A stretch of 64,000 nt of DNA from Streptomyces resistomycificus (GTDB taxonomy: Bacteria; Actinomycetota; Actinomycetes; Streptomycetales; Streptomycetaceae): assembly GCF_001514265.1 (NCBI RefSeq), contig NZ_KQ948999.1, positions 225,646-289,645 on the forward strand, in the 5' to 3' direction. Positions 30,339-38,246 of the stretch are shown one piece after another. A model generated the notes under the pieces. That model worked only from the letters and a program-made list of their open reading frames with translations. It had not been told where the DNA came from and made no database searches. Position 1 is the first letter of the stretch; every line of letters starts with the position of its first letter. The position numbers and the translations under genes were made by a program.

Positions 30339-31565
30339 ATGAGCGCTGCAACCCCTCCCACCGAGCGCCGGGTCTCCGCCCGCGTCGGCGCGATCTCCGA
30401 GTCCGCCACCCTCGCGGTGGATGCCAAGGCCAAGGCCCTGAAGGCCGCCGGGCGGCCGGTGATCGGCTTCGGCGCCGGTGAACCCGACTTCCCGACTCCG
30501 GACTACATCGTCGAGGCGGCCGTCGAGGCCTGCAAGAACCCGAAGTACCACCGCTACACGCCGGCCGGTGGTCTGCCCGAGCTGAAGGCCGCGATCGCCG
30601 CGAAGACCCTGCGCGACTCGAACTACGAGGTCGACCCGTCGCAGATCCTCGTCACCAACGGCGGCAAGCAGGCCATCTACGAAGCCTTCGCCGCGATCCT
30701 CGACCCGGGCGACGAGGTCATCGTCCCGGCGCCCTACTGGACGACGTACCCGGAGTCGATCCGGCTGGCCGGCGGTGTCCCGGTCGACGTCGTCGCCGAC
30801 GAGACCACCGGCTACCGCGTCAGCGTCGAGCAGCTGGAGGCCGCCCGTACGGAGAAGACGAAGGTCGTCCTCTTCGTGTCGCCGTCCAACCCGACCGGCG
30901 CCGTCTACAGCGCCGAGGACGCCGAGGCGATCGGCCGCTGGGCCGTCGAGCACGGTCTGTGGGTGATGACGGACGAGATCTACGAGCACCTCGTCTACGG
31001 CGACGCCACGTTCACCTCCCTGCCCGCTCTGCTGCCCGAGCTGCGCGACAAGTGCGTCGTGGTCAACGGCGTCGCCAAGACCTACGCCATGACCGGCTGG
31101 CGGGTCGGCTGGATCATCGGCCCCAAGGACGTGGTGAAGGCGGCGACGAACCTCCAGTCCCACGCCACGTCGAACGTGTCCAACGTGGCCCAGGTCGCGG
31201 CGCTGGCCGCGGTGTCGGGTGACCTGGAGGCCGTGGCGAAGATGCGCGAGGCCTTCGACCGGCGCCGCAAGACCATCGTGCGGATGCTCAACGAGATCGA
31301 CGGCGTCCTGTGCCCGGAGCCCGAGGGTGCGTTCTACGCCTACCCGTCGGTGAAGGGCCTGCTCGGCAAGGAGATCCGCGGCAAGCGTCCGCAGGACACC
31401 GTCGAGCTGGCCGCGCTGATCCTGGAGGAGGCCGAGGTCGCGGTCGTCCCGGGCGAGGCCTTCGGCACGCCGGGCTACCTGCGGCTGTCGTACGCGCTGG
31501 GTGACGAGGACCTCGTCGAGGGTGTCTCGCGGATCCAGAAGCTGCTGGCCGAGGCCCGGGACTGA
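30339..31565 (+). CDS. aspC: Pyridoxal-phosphate aspartate aminotransferase (class I/II)
   Basis: A 408-residue subgroup-Ib aspartate aminotransferase type: GFGAGEPDFPTPDYIVEAA near the N-terminus, YTPAGGLPELKAAIA, NGGKQAIYE, SPSNPTGAVY, and the PLP lysine K247 in VNGVAKTYAMTGWRVG. It would interconvert aspartate/2-oxoglutarate with oxaloacetate/glutamate in the cytoplasm. I chose the ATG at 30339 by family alignment; ATG at 30330 is three codons upstream. It is divergent from the tRNA-Trp/secE unit across a 283-bp gap and ends in a strong terminator, so it is monocistronic. Confidence 0.9.
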   Translation: MSAATPPTERRVSARVGAISESATLAVDAKAKALKAAGRPVIGFGAGEPDFPTPDYIVEAAVEACKNPKYHRYTPAGGLPELKAAIAAKTLRDSNYEVDPSQILVTNGGKQAIYEAFAAILDPGDEVIVPAPYWTTYPESIRLAGGVPVDVVADETTGYRVSVEQLEAARTEKTKVVLFVSPSNPTGAVYSAEDAEAIGRWAVEHGLWVMTDEIYEHLVYGDATFTSLPALLPELRDKCVVVNGVAKTYAMTGWRVGWIIGPKDVVKAATNLQSHATSNVSNVAQVAALAAVSGDLEAVAKMREAFDRRRKTIVRMLNEIDGVLCPEPEGAFYAYPSVKGLLGKEIRGKRPQDTVELAALILEEAEVAVVPGEAFGTPGYLRLSYALGDEDLVEGVSRIQKLLAEARD

Positions 31566-31572
31566 GTCCGTC

Positions 31573-31614
31573 ACAGGGCGGTCACCTACGGATTTTCGTA
31601 GGTGACCGCCCTGT
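31573..31614 (+). terminator. Terminator downstream of aspC
   Basis: A perfect 18-bp stem (31573-31590 with 31597-31614), a six-base loop, then TTGTTTGTTTG. It begins 8 bases past the aspC stop and is one of the strongest hairpins in the window. Confidence 0.95.
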
Positions 31615-31687
31615 TTGTTTGTGCGAGCAAGACCACTAAAGGGGAAAGTGCTACCGGGACGGCGGGGACGTACGGCAGGATCCTGGA

Positions 31688-32719
31688 ATGGAGCGTGTAC
31701 GTGATGTCTCTGAGCTGCCGAAAGCCCATCTGCACCTGCACTTCACCGGTTCGATGCGGCCCGGCACCGTGCTGGAACTGGCCGACAAGTACGGCGTGCG
31801 CCTGCCCGAGGCGCTCACCGAAGCCCTGACCGGCGGGGAACCGCCCAGACTGCGGGCCACCGACGAGCGGGGCTGGTTCCGTTTCCAGCGCCTCTACGAC
31901 GCGGCGCGCTCGTGCCTGCGGGAGCCCGAGGACATTCAGCGGCTGGTGCGCGAGGCCGCCGAGGAGGACGTGAACGACGGCTCGGGCTGGCTGGAGATCC
32001 AGGTCGACCCGACGTCGTACGCCCCTCGCCTGGGCGGTCTGATCCCCGCCCTCGAAGTCATCCTCGACGCCGTGGAGACGGCGTCCCGGGACACCGGCCT
32101 GGGCATGCGTGTCCTCGTCGCCGCGAACCGGATGAAGCACCCGCTCGACGCGCGCACCCTGGCCCGCCTCGCGGTGCGGTACGCGGACCGTGGCGTGATC
32201 GGTTTCGGGCTGTCCAACGACGAACGGCGGGGCATGGCTCGGGACTTCGACCGTGCCTTCGCCATCGCGCGGGAGGGCGGGCTGCTGTCGGCACCGCACG
32301 GTGGCGAGCTGACCGGGCCCTACTCGGTACGGGACTGCCTCGACGACCTGCACGCGGACCGGCTCGGGCACGGTGTCCGGGCGGCGGAGGACCCGCGGCT
32401 GCTGAAGCGGCTGGCGGACCGGGGCATCACCTGCGAGGTGTGCCCGGCCTCCAACGTCGCCCTCGGCGTGTACGAGAAGCCGGAGGACGTGCCGCTGCGC
32501 ACCCTCTTCGAAGCGGGGGTTCCGATGGCTCTCGGCGCCGACGATCCGCTGCTGTTCGGCTCCCGTCTCGCGGCGCAGTACGACATCGCCCGCCGGCACC
32601 ACGACTTCTCGGACCAGGAGCTGGCGGAGCTCGCCCGGCAGTCCGTGCGGGCGTCGGCTGCGCCGGAGGAGACGAAGGCGAAGCTGTTGGCGGGGGTCGA
32701 CGACTGGCTGACCGCGTAG
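31688..32719 (+). CDS. add: Adenosine deaminase-family protein
   Basis: A 343-residue metal-dependent deaminase of the adenosine deaminase family, which converts adenosine to inosine for purine salvage. Metal and catalytic motifs are visible: HLHLHFTGS (the HxH pair near residue 14), HGGEL with the catalytic Glu, LGHG, CPASN and the ADDP aspartates. The HFTGS variant replaces the commoner HLEG/HLDG, so a related substrate is possible. It is co-directional with aspC but beyond its terminator, and convergent with murB, with 27 bp between stops. Confidence 0.85.
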   Translation: MERVRDVSELPKAHLHLHFTGSMRPGTVLELADKYGVRLPEALTEALTGGEPPRLRATDERGWFRFQRLYDAARSCLREPEDIQRLVREAAEEDVNDGSGWLEIQVDPTSYAPRLGGLIPALEVILDAVETASRDTGLGMRVLVAANRMKHPLDARTLARLAVRYADRGVIGFGLSNDERRGMARDFDRAFAIAREGGLLSAPHGGELTGPYSVRDCLDDLHADRLGHGVRAAEDPRLLKRLADRGITCEVCPASNVALGVYEKPEDVPLRTLFEAGVPMALGADDPLLFGSRLAAQYDIARRHHDFSDQELAELARQSVRASAAPEETKAKLLAGVDDWLTA

Positions 32720-32746
32720 GGGGTGGGGGCGTGGACGGGCTGCTTC

Positions 32747-33802
32747 CTAGAGGCTGACGCCGACCGTCACCGGCTCGTTGACCAGCGTGACCCCGAAGGC
32801 GTCCCGTACGCCGGTGACGACCTCGCGGGCCAGGGTGAGCAGGTCCTCGGTGGTCGCCGAGCCCCGGTTGGTGAGGGCGAGGGTGTGCTTGGTGGAGATG
32901 CGGGCCGGGCCGGTGCCGTAACCCTTGGTGAAGCCCGCCTTGTCGATCAGCCAGGCGGCTGACGTCTTGGTACGTCCCTCGCCCGCCGGGTACGCCGGCG
33001 GCTCCACGCCTTCGCCCAGGCGGTCCCGCACGCGCGCGTGGAACGCGGTGAACTCCTCCTCGGTGAGGATGGGGTTGGTGAAGAAGGAGCCGGCCGACCA
33101 GGTGTCGTGGTCCTCGGGGTCCAGGACCATGCCCTTGCCGGAGCGCAGCTTCAGGACCGTCTCGCGGGCGTCGGCGAGCGGCACGCGGTCGCCCGGCTCC
33201 ACGCCCAGGGCCCTGGCGGTCTCGGCGTACTTGATCGGCCCGGACAGGCCGTCGGCGTCCTCGAGGTCGAAGCGGACGCGCAGGACGACGTAGCGCTCGG
33301 GGGCGTCCTTGAAGCGGCTGTGGCGGTAGGAGAAGGCGCACTCGGCGTTCGGGATCGTGATCGTCTCGCGGGTGAGCCGGTCGTAGGCGGTCACTTCGGT
33401 GATCGTCGAGGAGACCTCCTGGCCGTACGCCCCCACGTTCTGGATGGGGGTCGCGCCGGCGGAGCCGGGGATGCCGGCCAGACACTCGATGCCGGCGAGT
33501 CCCGCCTCGACGGTGCGGGCTACCGCGTCGGTCCACACCTCGCCGGCGGCCAGTTCGAGTCGGGTGCCGTCGAGGACGAAGCCCTTCGTGGCGATGACCA
33601 GGGCGGTGCCGGCGAAACCCTTGTCACCGATGACCAGGTTCGATCCGCCGCCGATCAGCAGGAGGGGGGTCCCACTGTCGTCGGCCTCTCGGACGGCCGC
33701 GATCACCTCGGCGTCGGTCGCCGCGGTGACCAGACGGGTCGCGGGGCCGCCCAGGCGGAAGGTGGTCAGAGGGGCGAGGGGGGCGTCGTGGAGTTCCTGC
33801 AC
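32747..33802 (-). CDS. murB: UDP-N-acetylenolpyruvoylglucosamine reductase
   Basis: A 351-residue MurB, the FAD- and NADPH-dependent enzyme for the second step of UDP-MurNAc synthesis. The FAD domain has LLIGGGSNLVIGDKGF and IPGSAGATPIQNVGAYGQE; SAGSFFTNP holds the catalytic Ser; the C-terminal AAWLIDKAGFTKGYG block is typical. The GTG at 33802 (QELHDAPLAPLTTF follows) is the start; the open frame extends far upstream through repeats. No obvious operon partner. Confidence 0.95.
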   Translation of the reverse strand: MQELHDAPLAPLTTFRLGGPATRLVTAATDAEVIAAVREADDSGTPLLLIGGGSNLVIGDKGFAGTALVIATKGFVLDGTRLELAAGEVWTDAVARTVEAGLAGIECLAGIPGSAGATPIQNVGAYGQEVSSTITEVTAYDRLTRETITIPNAECAFSYRHSRFKDAPERYVVLRVRFDLEDADGLSGPIKYAETARALGVEPGDRVPLADARETVLKLRSGKGMVLDPEDHDTWSAGSFFTNPILTEEEFTAFHARVRDRLGEGVEPPAYPAGEGRTKTSAAWLIDKAGFTKGYGTGPARISTKHTLALTNRGSATTEDLLTLAREVVTGVRDAFGVTLVNEPVTVGVSL

Positions 33803-34090
33803 GGGCTCAAGACTACGAGACGGGGGTGGGGCGGGTGCCTGCGGCGGCCCGCGGGTGTGGGCGGGGGTGCGCGTAGCGCCTGGGGTTCGGGGGTGGGTCG
33901 GGGCCGTGTCGGGGGGTGTCCGTCCTCGGAACGTCGCGGAATCGGTTTGTTGGTAGGGGTACTCGTGTTGACGCGACAACCGCTGCGGGCGGGCACCCCC
34001 CGACACGTCCCCTTCCCGCCGTGGGCGGCTGCGGCTTTTCAGCCCGTCCGGCGTTTGAGGACGAGGCCCGTCCAGGGCCGAAGCGGGGGC
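33803..34090. other. Non-coding stretch with a Streptomyces-type interspersed sequence
   Basis: Between the murB start and the tandem repeats I see no gene. Around 34020-34090 lies a stretch (cttttcagcccgtccggcg and onward through gaggacgaggcc) of a kind I recognise as recurring in Streptomyces intergenic DNA, often next to gggggcggcagcccccag hairpins. Confidence 0.5.
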
Positions 34091-34263
34091 CTGGGGGCGG
34101 CAGCCCCCAGAGACGGTCACCTCTTGGCCGACCGAGTCGGGTGGTGGGTGGGCATAGGTCCGGGGGTCTGGGGGCGGCAGCCCCCAGAGACGGTCACTTC
34201 TTGGCCTACCGAGTCGGGTGGTGGGTGGGCATAGGCCCCGGGGGCTGGGGGCGGAGCCCCCAG
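34091..34263. repeat. 77-bp tandem repeat, about 2.2 copies
   Basis: Units begin at 34091, 34168 and 34245, an exact 77-base period. The first two are complete and nearly identical; the third stops after about 19 bases, with one base missing. Each begins with the inverted repeat CTGGGGGC-GGCA-GCCCCCAG, an 8-bp hairpin. The array lies between murB (minus) and the MFS gene stop, and may also serve as a terminator for the latter. Confidence 0.85.
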
Positions 34264-34325
34264 GGGGCAGTAGCAGCGCCGGGGGCTGGAAGTTGCCGTA
34301 CCCCCGGCGGTCAGAGCTTCGCGTC

Positions 34326-35768
34326 TCAGGAACCCGTCGTCTCCAGAACCGGCGCCGATTCGTCCGCCGACGTGTCCGGAACCGGGGTCGCCCGCCCCCG
34401 CCTCGGGATCATCAGTGCCGCCGCTCCGGCGAGCGCCACCACCCCCGCCCCGGTGACCAGCGCAGGCTGCAGCCCGTCGACGAAGGCCTGCCCGGTCTCG
34501 TAGCCACCCTGCGCGGCGAAGATCGACGCCATGACGGCGATGCCGAGCGCCCCGCCGACCTCGCGCAGGGCGTTGTTCGCACCTGAGGCGATGCCCTGTT
34601 CGTGGGCACGGACGCTGGACATCACCAGGTTGGAAGCGGGGGCGAAGAAGAGTGCCATGCCGATGCCGCTGATGATCAGGCCGGGCAGCTGGGCGCCGTA
34701 GGAGGCGTCGGGGGTGACCACCGAGGCCATGTACGCGAGGCCCGCGGCCTGGAGGAAGAGCCCGGTGGCGACGACAGGGCGGCCGCCGACGCGGTCGGAG
34801 AGGATGCCGGCGATCGGGGCGACGAGCATCGGCATGCCGGTCCAGGGCAGCATGCGCAGGCCGGCCTCGGTGGGCGAGTAGCCGAGCACACCCTGCATGT
34901 ACTGGCTGAGCAGGAAGATCGACCCGAACATGCCGAGGAACATCAGCAGGCTCGCGACGTTGATGCCGGTGAAGGCACGCGACCGGAAGAGCCTCATCGG
35001 CAGCATGGGGTTCTTGTTGTGGATGCCGTGGTGCACGAATCCGACGAGCAGCGCGGCGCCCGCGAACAGGCCGGTCAGGACCATGGGGCTGGTCCAGCCG
35101 TCGACAGGGCTGCGGACCAGGCCGTAGACGATGCCGAAGAGTCCGCCGCTGGCGAGCAGCGTGCCGACGATGTCCAGCCGGGCGCCGGCGCCGTAGGACT
35201 CCCTGAGGCGCAGGCGGGCGAGCGGCAGCAGGGCTATGCCCAGCGGGACGTTCAGCCAGAAGATCCACTGCCAGGAGATGTGCTCGGTGAGGCTGCCGCC
35301 GATCAGCGGACCGGAGGCCACGGCGAGTCCGTTGACCGCCCCCCAGATGCCGTACGCCATCCCGCGCTTGGCGGCGGGCACGGCTGCCGTGAGCAGGGTG
35401 AGCGTCAGGGGCATCATGATCGCGGCGCCCACGCCCTGGACCGCCCGGGCGGCGATGAGGCTGTCGATGCCGGGTGCCATGGCCGCGGCGGCGGACGCGG
35501 CCGTGAAGACGGCCGTTCCGATGATGAAGAGCCGGCGACGGCCGAAGCGGTCGCCGAGCGCGGCGCCGAACATGAGGAAGACGGCGAAGGTGAGGGTGTA
35601 GGCGCTCACCGTCCATTCCAGGTCGTGCAGGGCTCCCCCGAGGTCCTCGCGGATGGAGGGCAGCGCGGTGGTGACGACGAGGTTGTCGAGGGCCGCCATG
35701 AATCCGGCGACGCTGGTGATGACGAGGGCCCAGACGGCCCCTCCGCGATGTGCGGTCTGTTGTGACAT
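34326..35768 (-). CDS. MFS drug exporter, DHA2 (14-segment) family
   Basis: A 480-residue transporter with 14 predicted membrane segments. Motif A appears as GDRFGRRRLFIIG after segment 2, ALDNLVVTTALPSI in segment 1 is the DHA2 signature, and motif C-like GPLIGGSL occurs in segment 5. It would export a lipophilic compound using the proton gradient; the substrate is unknown. The ATG at 35768 follows GGGGGAGAG. A TetR gene lies directly upstream on the same strand and a matching operator lies in its promoter, so the repressor probably controls it. Confidence 0.88.
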   Translation of the reverse strand: MSQQTAHRGGAVWALVITSVAGFMAALDNLVVTTALPSIREDLGGALHDLEWTVSAYTLTFAVFLMFGAALGDRFGRRRLFIIGTAVFTAASAAAAMAPGIDSLIAARAVQGVGAAIMMPLTLTLLTAAVPAAKRGMAYGIWGAVNGLAVASGPLIGGSLTEHISWQWIFWLNVPLGIALLPLARLRLRESYGAGARLDIVGTLLASGGLFGIVYGLVRSPVDGWTSPMVLTGLFAGAALLVGFVHHGIHNKNPMLPMRLFRSRAFTGINVASLLMFLGMFGSIFLLSQYMQGVLGYSPTEAGLRMLPWTGMPMLVAPIAGILSDRVGGRPVVATGLFLQAAGLAYMASVVTPDASYGAQLPGLIISGIGMALFFAPASNLVMSSVRAHEQGIASGANNALREVGGALGIAVMASIFAAQGGYETGQAFVDGLQPALVTGAGVVALAGAAALMIPRRGRATPVPDTSADESAPVLETTGS

Positions 35769-35797
35769 CTCTCCCCCAGAGAGTGATCGTCAAGATC

Positions 35798-35819
35798 AGT
35801 TAGTTATTGATGACTAACT
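35798..35819. promoter_or_regulatory. Predicted TetR operator, MFS promoter copy
   Basis: Inverted repeat AGTTAGT (35798-35804), 8-base spacer, ACTAACT (35813-35819), 30 bases upstream of the MFS start. It matches the site at 36443-36464 in both arms and, after inversion, in most of the spacer (19 of 22 bases). Confidence 0.8.
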
Positions 35820-35864
35820 TTCATGATCAGAAAAAGGCGCTCACGCCACCTTCCCCTTGGCTTC

Positions 35865-36434
35865 CTACTTCTCCAGCCGGCCCTTTTCCCGCGCCGACGG
35901 ATAGAGCCCTTCCCAGACCCGGTGTTCGGGCGGGAAGCCCATGGCCACCAGGCAGTTGATGAGCATCCCGTACGCCAGGAAGGTCGTCGTCTCCTTGACG
36001 TCGGCACCGAGAGGCAGATGAACGGTGTCCCACAGCCGCATCCAGCCGGCCCGCACCGACTCCCCGAACTCATGCTCGCCGGCCTCTTCGGCCGCGGCCA
36101 CGGTGACGAACATCTGCATCTGCATCATGAGCCGCTCGGGCCGCTCCGCGATGACCTTGGTGTACGCGTTCGCCATGGCGTGCAGCGCCTCTTCGCCCTC
36201 GAGGCCCTCGGACGCCTCCTCGAAGGTGCGGATCGTGTCCTCCACGCACCTCTCGGCCGCCGCGAGGAAGATCGCCTTCTTGCTCGGGAAGAGCCGGAAG
36301 AGATACGGCTGCGAGACGCCGACCCGCTTGGCGATCACCTCGGTCGAGGTGCCGTAGTACCCCCCTCGGGCGAACTCGGCGGTCGCCGCTCGGATGACGC
36401 TCTCGCGCCTCTCTTCTGCGCTCATCCTGACCAT
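35865..36434 (-). CDS. TetR-family transcriptional repressor
   Basis: About 189 residues. The N-terminal helix-turn-helix is typical (RESVIRAATAEFARGGYYGTSTEVIAKRVGVSQPYLFRLFPSKKAIF), followed by an all-helical ligand domain that I cannot match to a known effector. Three starts are possible (36455 GTG, 36434 ATG, 36425 ATG); the upstream GTG falls in the operator, so I chose 36434, possibly leaderless. It is co-directional with the MFS gene, with 96 bp between them, and an operator lies before each gene, so it should repress both itself and the exporter. Confidence 0.88.
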   Translation of the reverse strand: MVRMSAEERRESVIRAATAEFARGGYYGTSTEVIAKRVGVSQPYLFRLFPSKKAIFLAAAERCVEDTIRTFEEASEGLEGEEALHAMANAYTKVIAERPERLMMQMQMFVTVAAAEEAGEHEFGESVRAGWMRLWDTVHLPLGADVKETTTFLAYGMLINCLVAMGFPPEHRVWEGLYPSAREKGRLEK

Positions 36435-36442
36435 GCAACGTA

Positions 36443-36464
36443 AGTTAGTACTCAATCACTAACT
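36443..36464. promoter_or_regulatory. Predicted TetR operator, autoregulatory copy
   Basis: Inverted repeat AGTTAGT (36443-36449), 8-base spacer, ACTAACT (36458-36464), just upstream of the tetR start. It is the twin of the site before the MFS gene. Its AT-rich sequence stands out from the surrounding DNA. Confidence 0.8.
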
Positions 36465-36494
36465 TCGTCAAGGGTGTCCGCCGCGAGTGCAGCA

Positions 36495-36529
36495 GTAAGG
36501 GGCGCCTCGCAATGGAGGGCGCCCCTTAC
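36495..36529 (-). terminator. Terminator downstream of hadB
   Basis: A perfect 12-bp stem (36495-36506 with 36518-36529) with an 11-base loop starts 14 bases beyond the hadB stop, separating the had genes from tetR. Confidence 0.85.
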
Positions 36530-36542
36530 GGAAACTCCGGGC

Positions 36543-36971
36543 TCAGCCCAGTCGTACGACCGCTCGCGACATCCCCAGCACCTTCTGGCCGGCGCTCATC
36601 GCGACGAGGTCCACGCGGACCGTGTTGTCGTCCAGCTTGACGGCCACCTTGCCGCTGACCTCGATGGTGGCGCCCTGGTCGTCGTTCGGAACGACGACGG
36701 GCTTGGTGAAGCGGACTCCGTACTCGACGACCGCGCCCGGGTCGCCGGTCCAGTCGGTGACGACGCGGATCGCCTCGGCCATGGTGAACATGCCGTGCGC
36801 GATGACGTCCGGCAGCCCGACCTCCTTGGCGAACTTCTCGTTCCAGTGGATCGGGTTGAAGTCCCCGGAGGCTCCTGCGTACTGGACGAGGGTGGCGCGG
36901 GTCACGGAGAACGTCTGGGCGGGCAGTTCGGTCCCGACCTCGACGTCGGCGTACGCGATCTTGGCGGTCAT
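36543..36971 (-). CDS. hadB: MaoC-like (3R)-hydroxyacyl dehydratase, HadB type
   Basis: A 142-residue single hotdog-fold MaoC domain. The catalytic hydratase motif is visible as YAGASGDFNPIHWNEKFAKEVGLPDVIAHGMF, with Asp and His. It should form a heterodimer with the preceding HadA-like protein, supplying the active site for dehydration of 3-hydroxyacyl-ACP in fatty acid elongation. It begins five bases after the partner stop, so the two are coupled. Confidence 0.85.
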   Translation of the reverse strand: MTAKIAYADVEVGTELPAQTFSVTRATLVQYAGASGDFNPIHWNEKFAKEVGLPDVIAHGMFTMAEAIRVVTDWTGDPGAVVEYGVRFTKPVVVPNDDQGATIEVSGKVAVKLDDNTVRVDLVAMSAGQKVLGMSRAVVRLG

Positions 36972-36975
36972 CTGC

Positions 36976-37428
36976 TCACGCCTCCTCGGCCGCGCGGGCC
37001 ACGAGCTTGGTCCAGGCGGTCACGACGTGCTCGCCAGCCTCGTCGTGGACCTCGCCGCGGATGTCCAGGATGTCGTTGCCCGCCATGGACTTGACGGCCT
37101 CGATGGTCGACGTGACCGTGAGCCGGTCGCCGGCGCGCACGGGACGGACGTAGGCGAACTTCTGGTCGCCGTGCACCACCCGGCTGTAGTCCAGGCCGAG
37201 CTGCGGGTCCTGGACGACCTGTCCCGCCGCCTTGAAGGTGATCGAGAACACGAAGGTCGGCGGGGCGATCACATCGGGGTGTCCGAGCGCCTTGGCGGCC
37301 TCCCGGTCCGTGTACGCCGGGTTGGCGTCCCCCACCGCCTCCGCGAACTCACGGATCTTCTCCCGGCCCACCTCGTAGGGGTCGGTGGGCGGGTAGCTCC
37401 GCCCCACGAAGGACTGGTCGAGCGCCAT
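36976..37428 (-). CDS. hadA: MaoC-like dehydratase partner subunit, HadA type
   Basis: A 150-residue FAS1-dehydratase/MaoC N-terminal type hotdog protein (MALDQSFVGRSYPPTDPYEVGREKIREFAEAVGD ... PPTFVFSITF ... GLDYSRVVHGDQKFAYVRPV). It lacks the D-x4-H catalytic pair of its neighbour, as expected for the substrate-binding subunit of a HadAB heterodimer. The ATG at 37428 was chosen by alignment; the frame is open further upstream. The rpmG-hadA-hadB order next to trpT-secE-nusG matches what I know of mycobacteria. Confidence 0.85.
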   Translation of the reverse strand: MALDQSFVGRSYPPTDPYEVGREKIREFAEAVGDANPAYTDREAAKALGHPDVIAPPTFVFSITFKAAGQVVQDPQLGLDYSRVVHGDQKFAYVRPVRAGDRLTVTSTIEAVKSMAGNDILDIRGEVHDEAGEHVVTAWTKLVARAAEEA

Positions 37429-37481
37429 GGGCTCGGCACCTCCTGGTTGCTCTACTGACCGGTATGGGTCGCTCAACGACG

Positions 37482-37515
37482 CGAGGCCGCCCCCGATCTC
37501 TCGGGGACGGCCTCG
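37482..37515 (-). terminator. Terminator between rpmG and hadA
   Basis: Two 14-base arms (37482-37495 with 37502-37515) pair with one mismatch around a six-base loop, 15 bases after the rpmG stop. Since hadA lies 54 bases further on, it may be an attenuator rather than an absolute stop. Confidence 0.75.
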
Positions 37516-37529
37516 TGTACGAGCCTGAT

Positions 37530-37694
37530 TTATCGCGTTTCGCGGTGCGCGGTGTGCGCGTTGCAACGCGGGCAGTGCTTCTTCATCTCCAGTCGGTCCG
37601 GGTTGTTACGCCGGTTCTTCTTGGTGATGTAGTTCCGCTCCTTGCACTCCACGCAGGCCAGCGTGATCTTCGGGCGGACGTCGGTGGCAGCCAC
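37530..37694 (-). CDS. rpmG: 50S ribosomal protein L33, zinc-binding form
   Basis: A 54-residue L33 (AATDVRPKITLACVECKERNYITKKN ... KKHCPRCNAHTAHRETR) with CVEC and CPRC zinc-ligand pairs. GTG start at 37694 with AAGGAG upstream. Streptomyces often keep a second, cysteine-free L33 under zinc control elsewhere. It follows tRNA-Met and tRNA-Thr on the same strand and may be co-transcribed with them. Confidence 0.97.
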   Translation of the reverse strand: MAATDVRPKITLACVECKERNYITKKNRRNNPDRLEMKKHCPRCNAHTAHRETR

Positions 37695-37782
37695 AGGAGT
37701 GCTCCTTGACGAACGGATGGGACGATTAACGCATAGAAGAGTAGCCGATCGAAGGACCGACCCCACAATCGGCTACTGTCTG

Positions 37783-37855
37783 TAGCGGTGACCGGACTTG
37801 AACCGGTGACACAGCGATTATGAGCCGCTTGCTCTACCGACTGAGCTACACCGCT
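37783..37855 (-). tRNA. tRNA-Met (CAT, elongator)
   Basis: A 73-base cloverleaf with acceptor AGCGGTG/CACCGCT, D-arm GCTCAGTCGGTAGAGC, anticodon stem AGCGG with loop CTCATAA (CAT), and T-arm ACCGG TTCAAGT CCGGT. The A1-U72 pair exists here, but the D-arm and the absence of the three GC pairs of an initiator favour the elongator species. Confidence 0.9.
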
Positions 37856-37901
37856 GAGATGCGATCGGAACCCGTCTTGCGACGGGAACCTCTCACACCA
37901 G

Positions 37902-37974
37902 AGCCCCAATACGGAATCGAACCGTAGACCTTCTCCTTACCATGGAGACGCTCTGCCGACTGAGCTATTGGGGC
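37902..37974 (-). tRNA. tRNA-Thr (GGT)
   Basis: A 73-base cloverleaf: acceptor GCCCCAA/TTGGGGC, D-arm GCTCAGTCGGCAGAGC, anticodon stem TCTCC/GGAGA with loop ATGGTAA (GGT), T-loop TTCGATT. It is 46 bases upstream of tRNA-Met on the same strand and likely shares its transcript. The 272-base gap beyond it (37975-38246) shows no gene. Confidence 0.95.
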
Positions 37975-38246
37975 GAGCGATGAAGACATTACACGCTCGG
38001 CAGCCGTTCACCCAAATCCGTTTCGCGGCCCCCGTCCCGGCCCGAACCGGGCCCCTCCCACGGGTCTCCGGCGCCTCTCCCGTACGGCGGACCACACCGA
38101 TACGACTATTGCGCTCCTCCCCGTTGTGAGCGAGTCGTCACCCTAGGCTCGACTCACTCTGCGTGATCTTGCGTCCCCGTGCTTTTGCGCAGTCCGCCTG
38201 GGAGTAGCCCGCCCAGGCGTCCGCAGCCTCGAGTCCCTGGAGCGCG

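Noticed and set aside
34091..34263. CRISPR array
   Set aside because: Repeats are direct and contiguous at 77 bp with no unique spacers, and no cas genes are near. No CRISPR array was seen elsewhere in the window.
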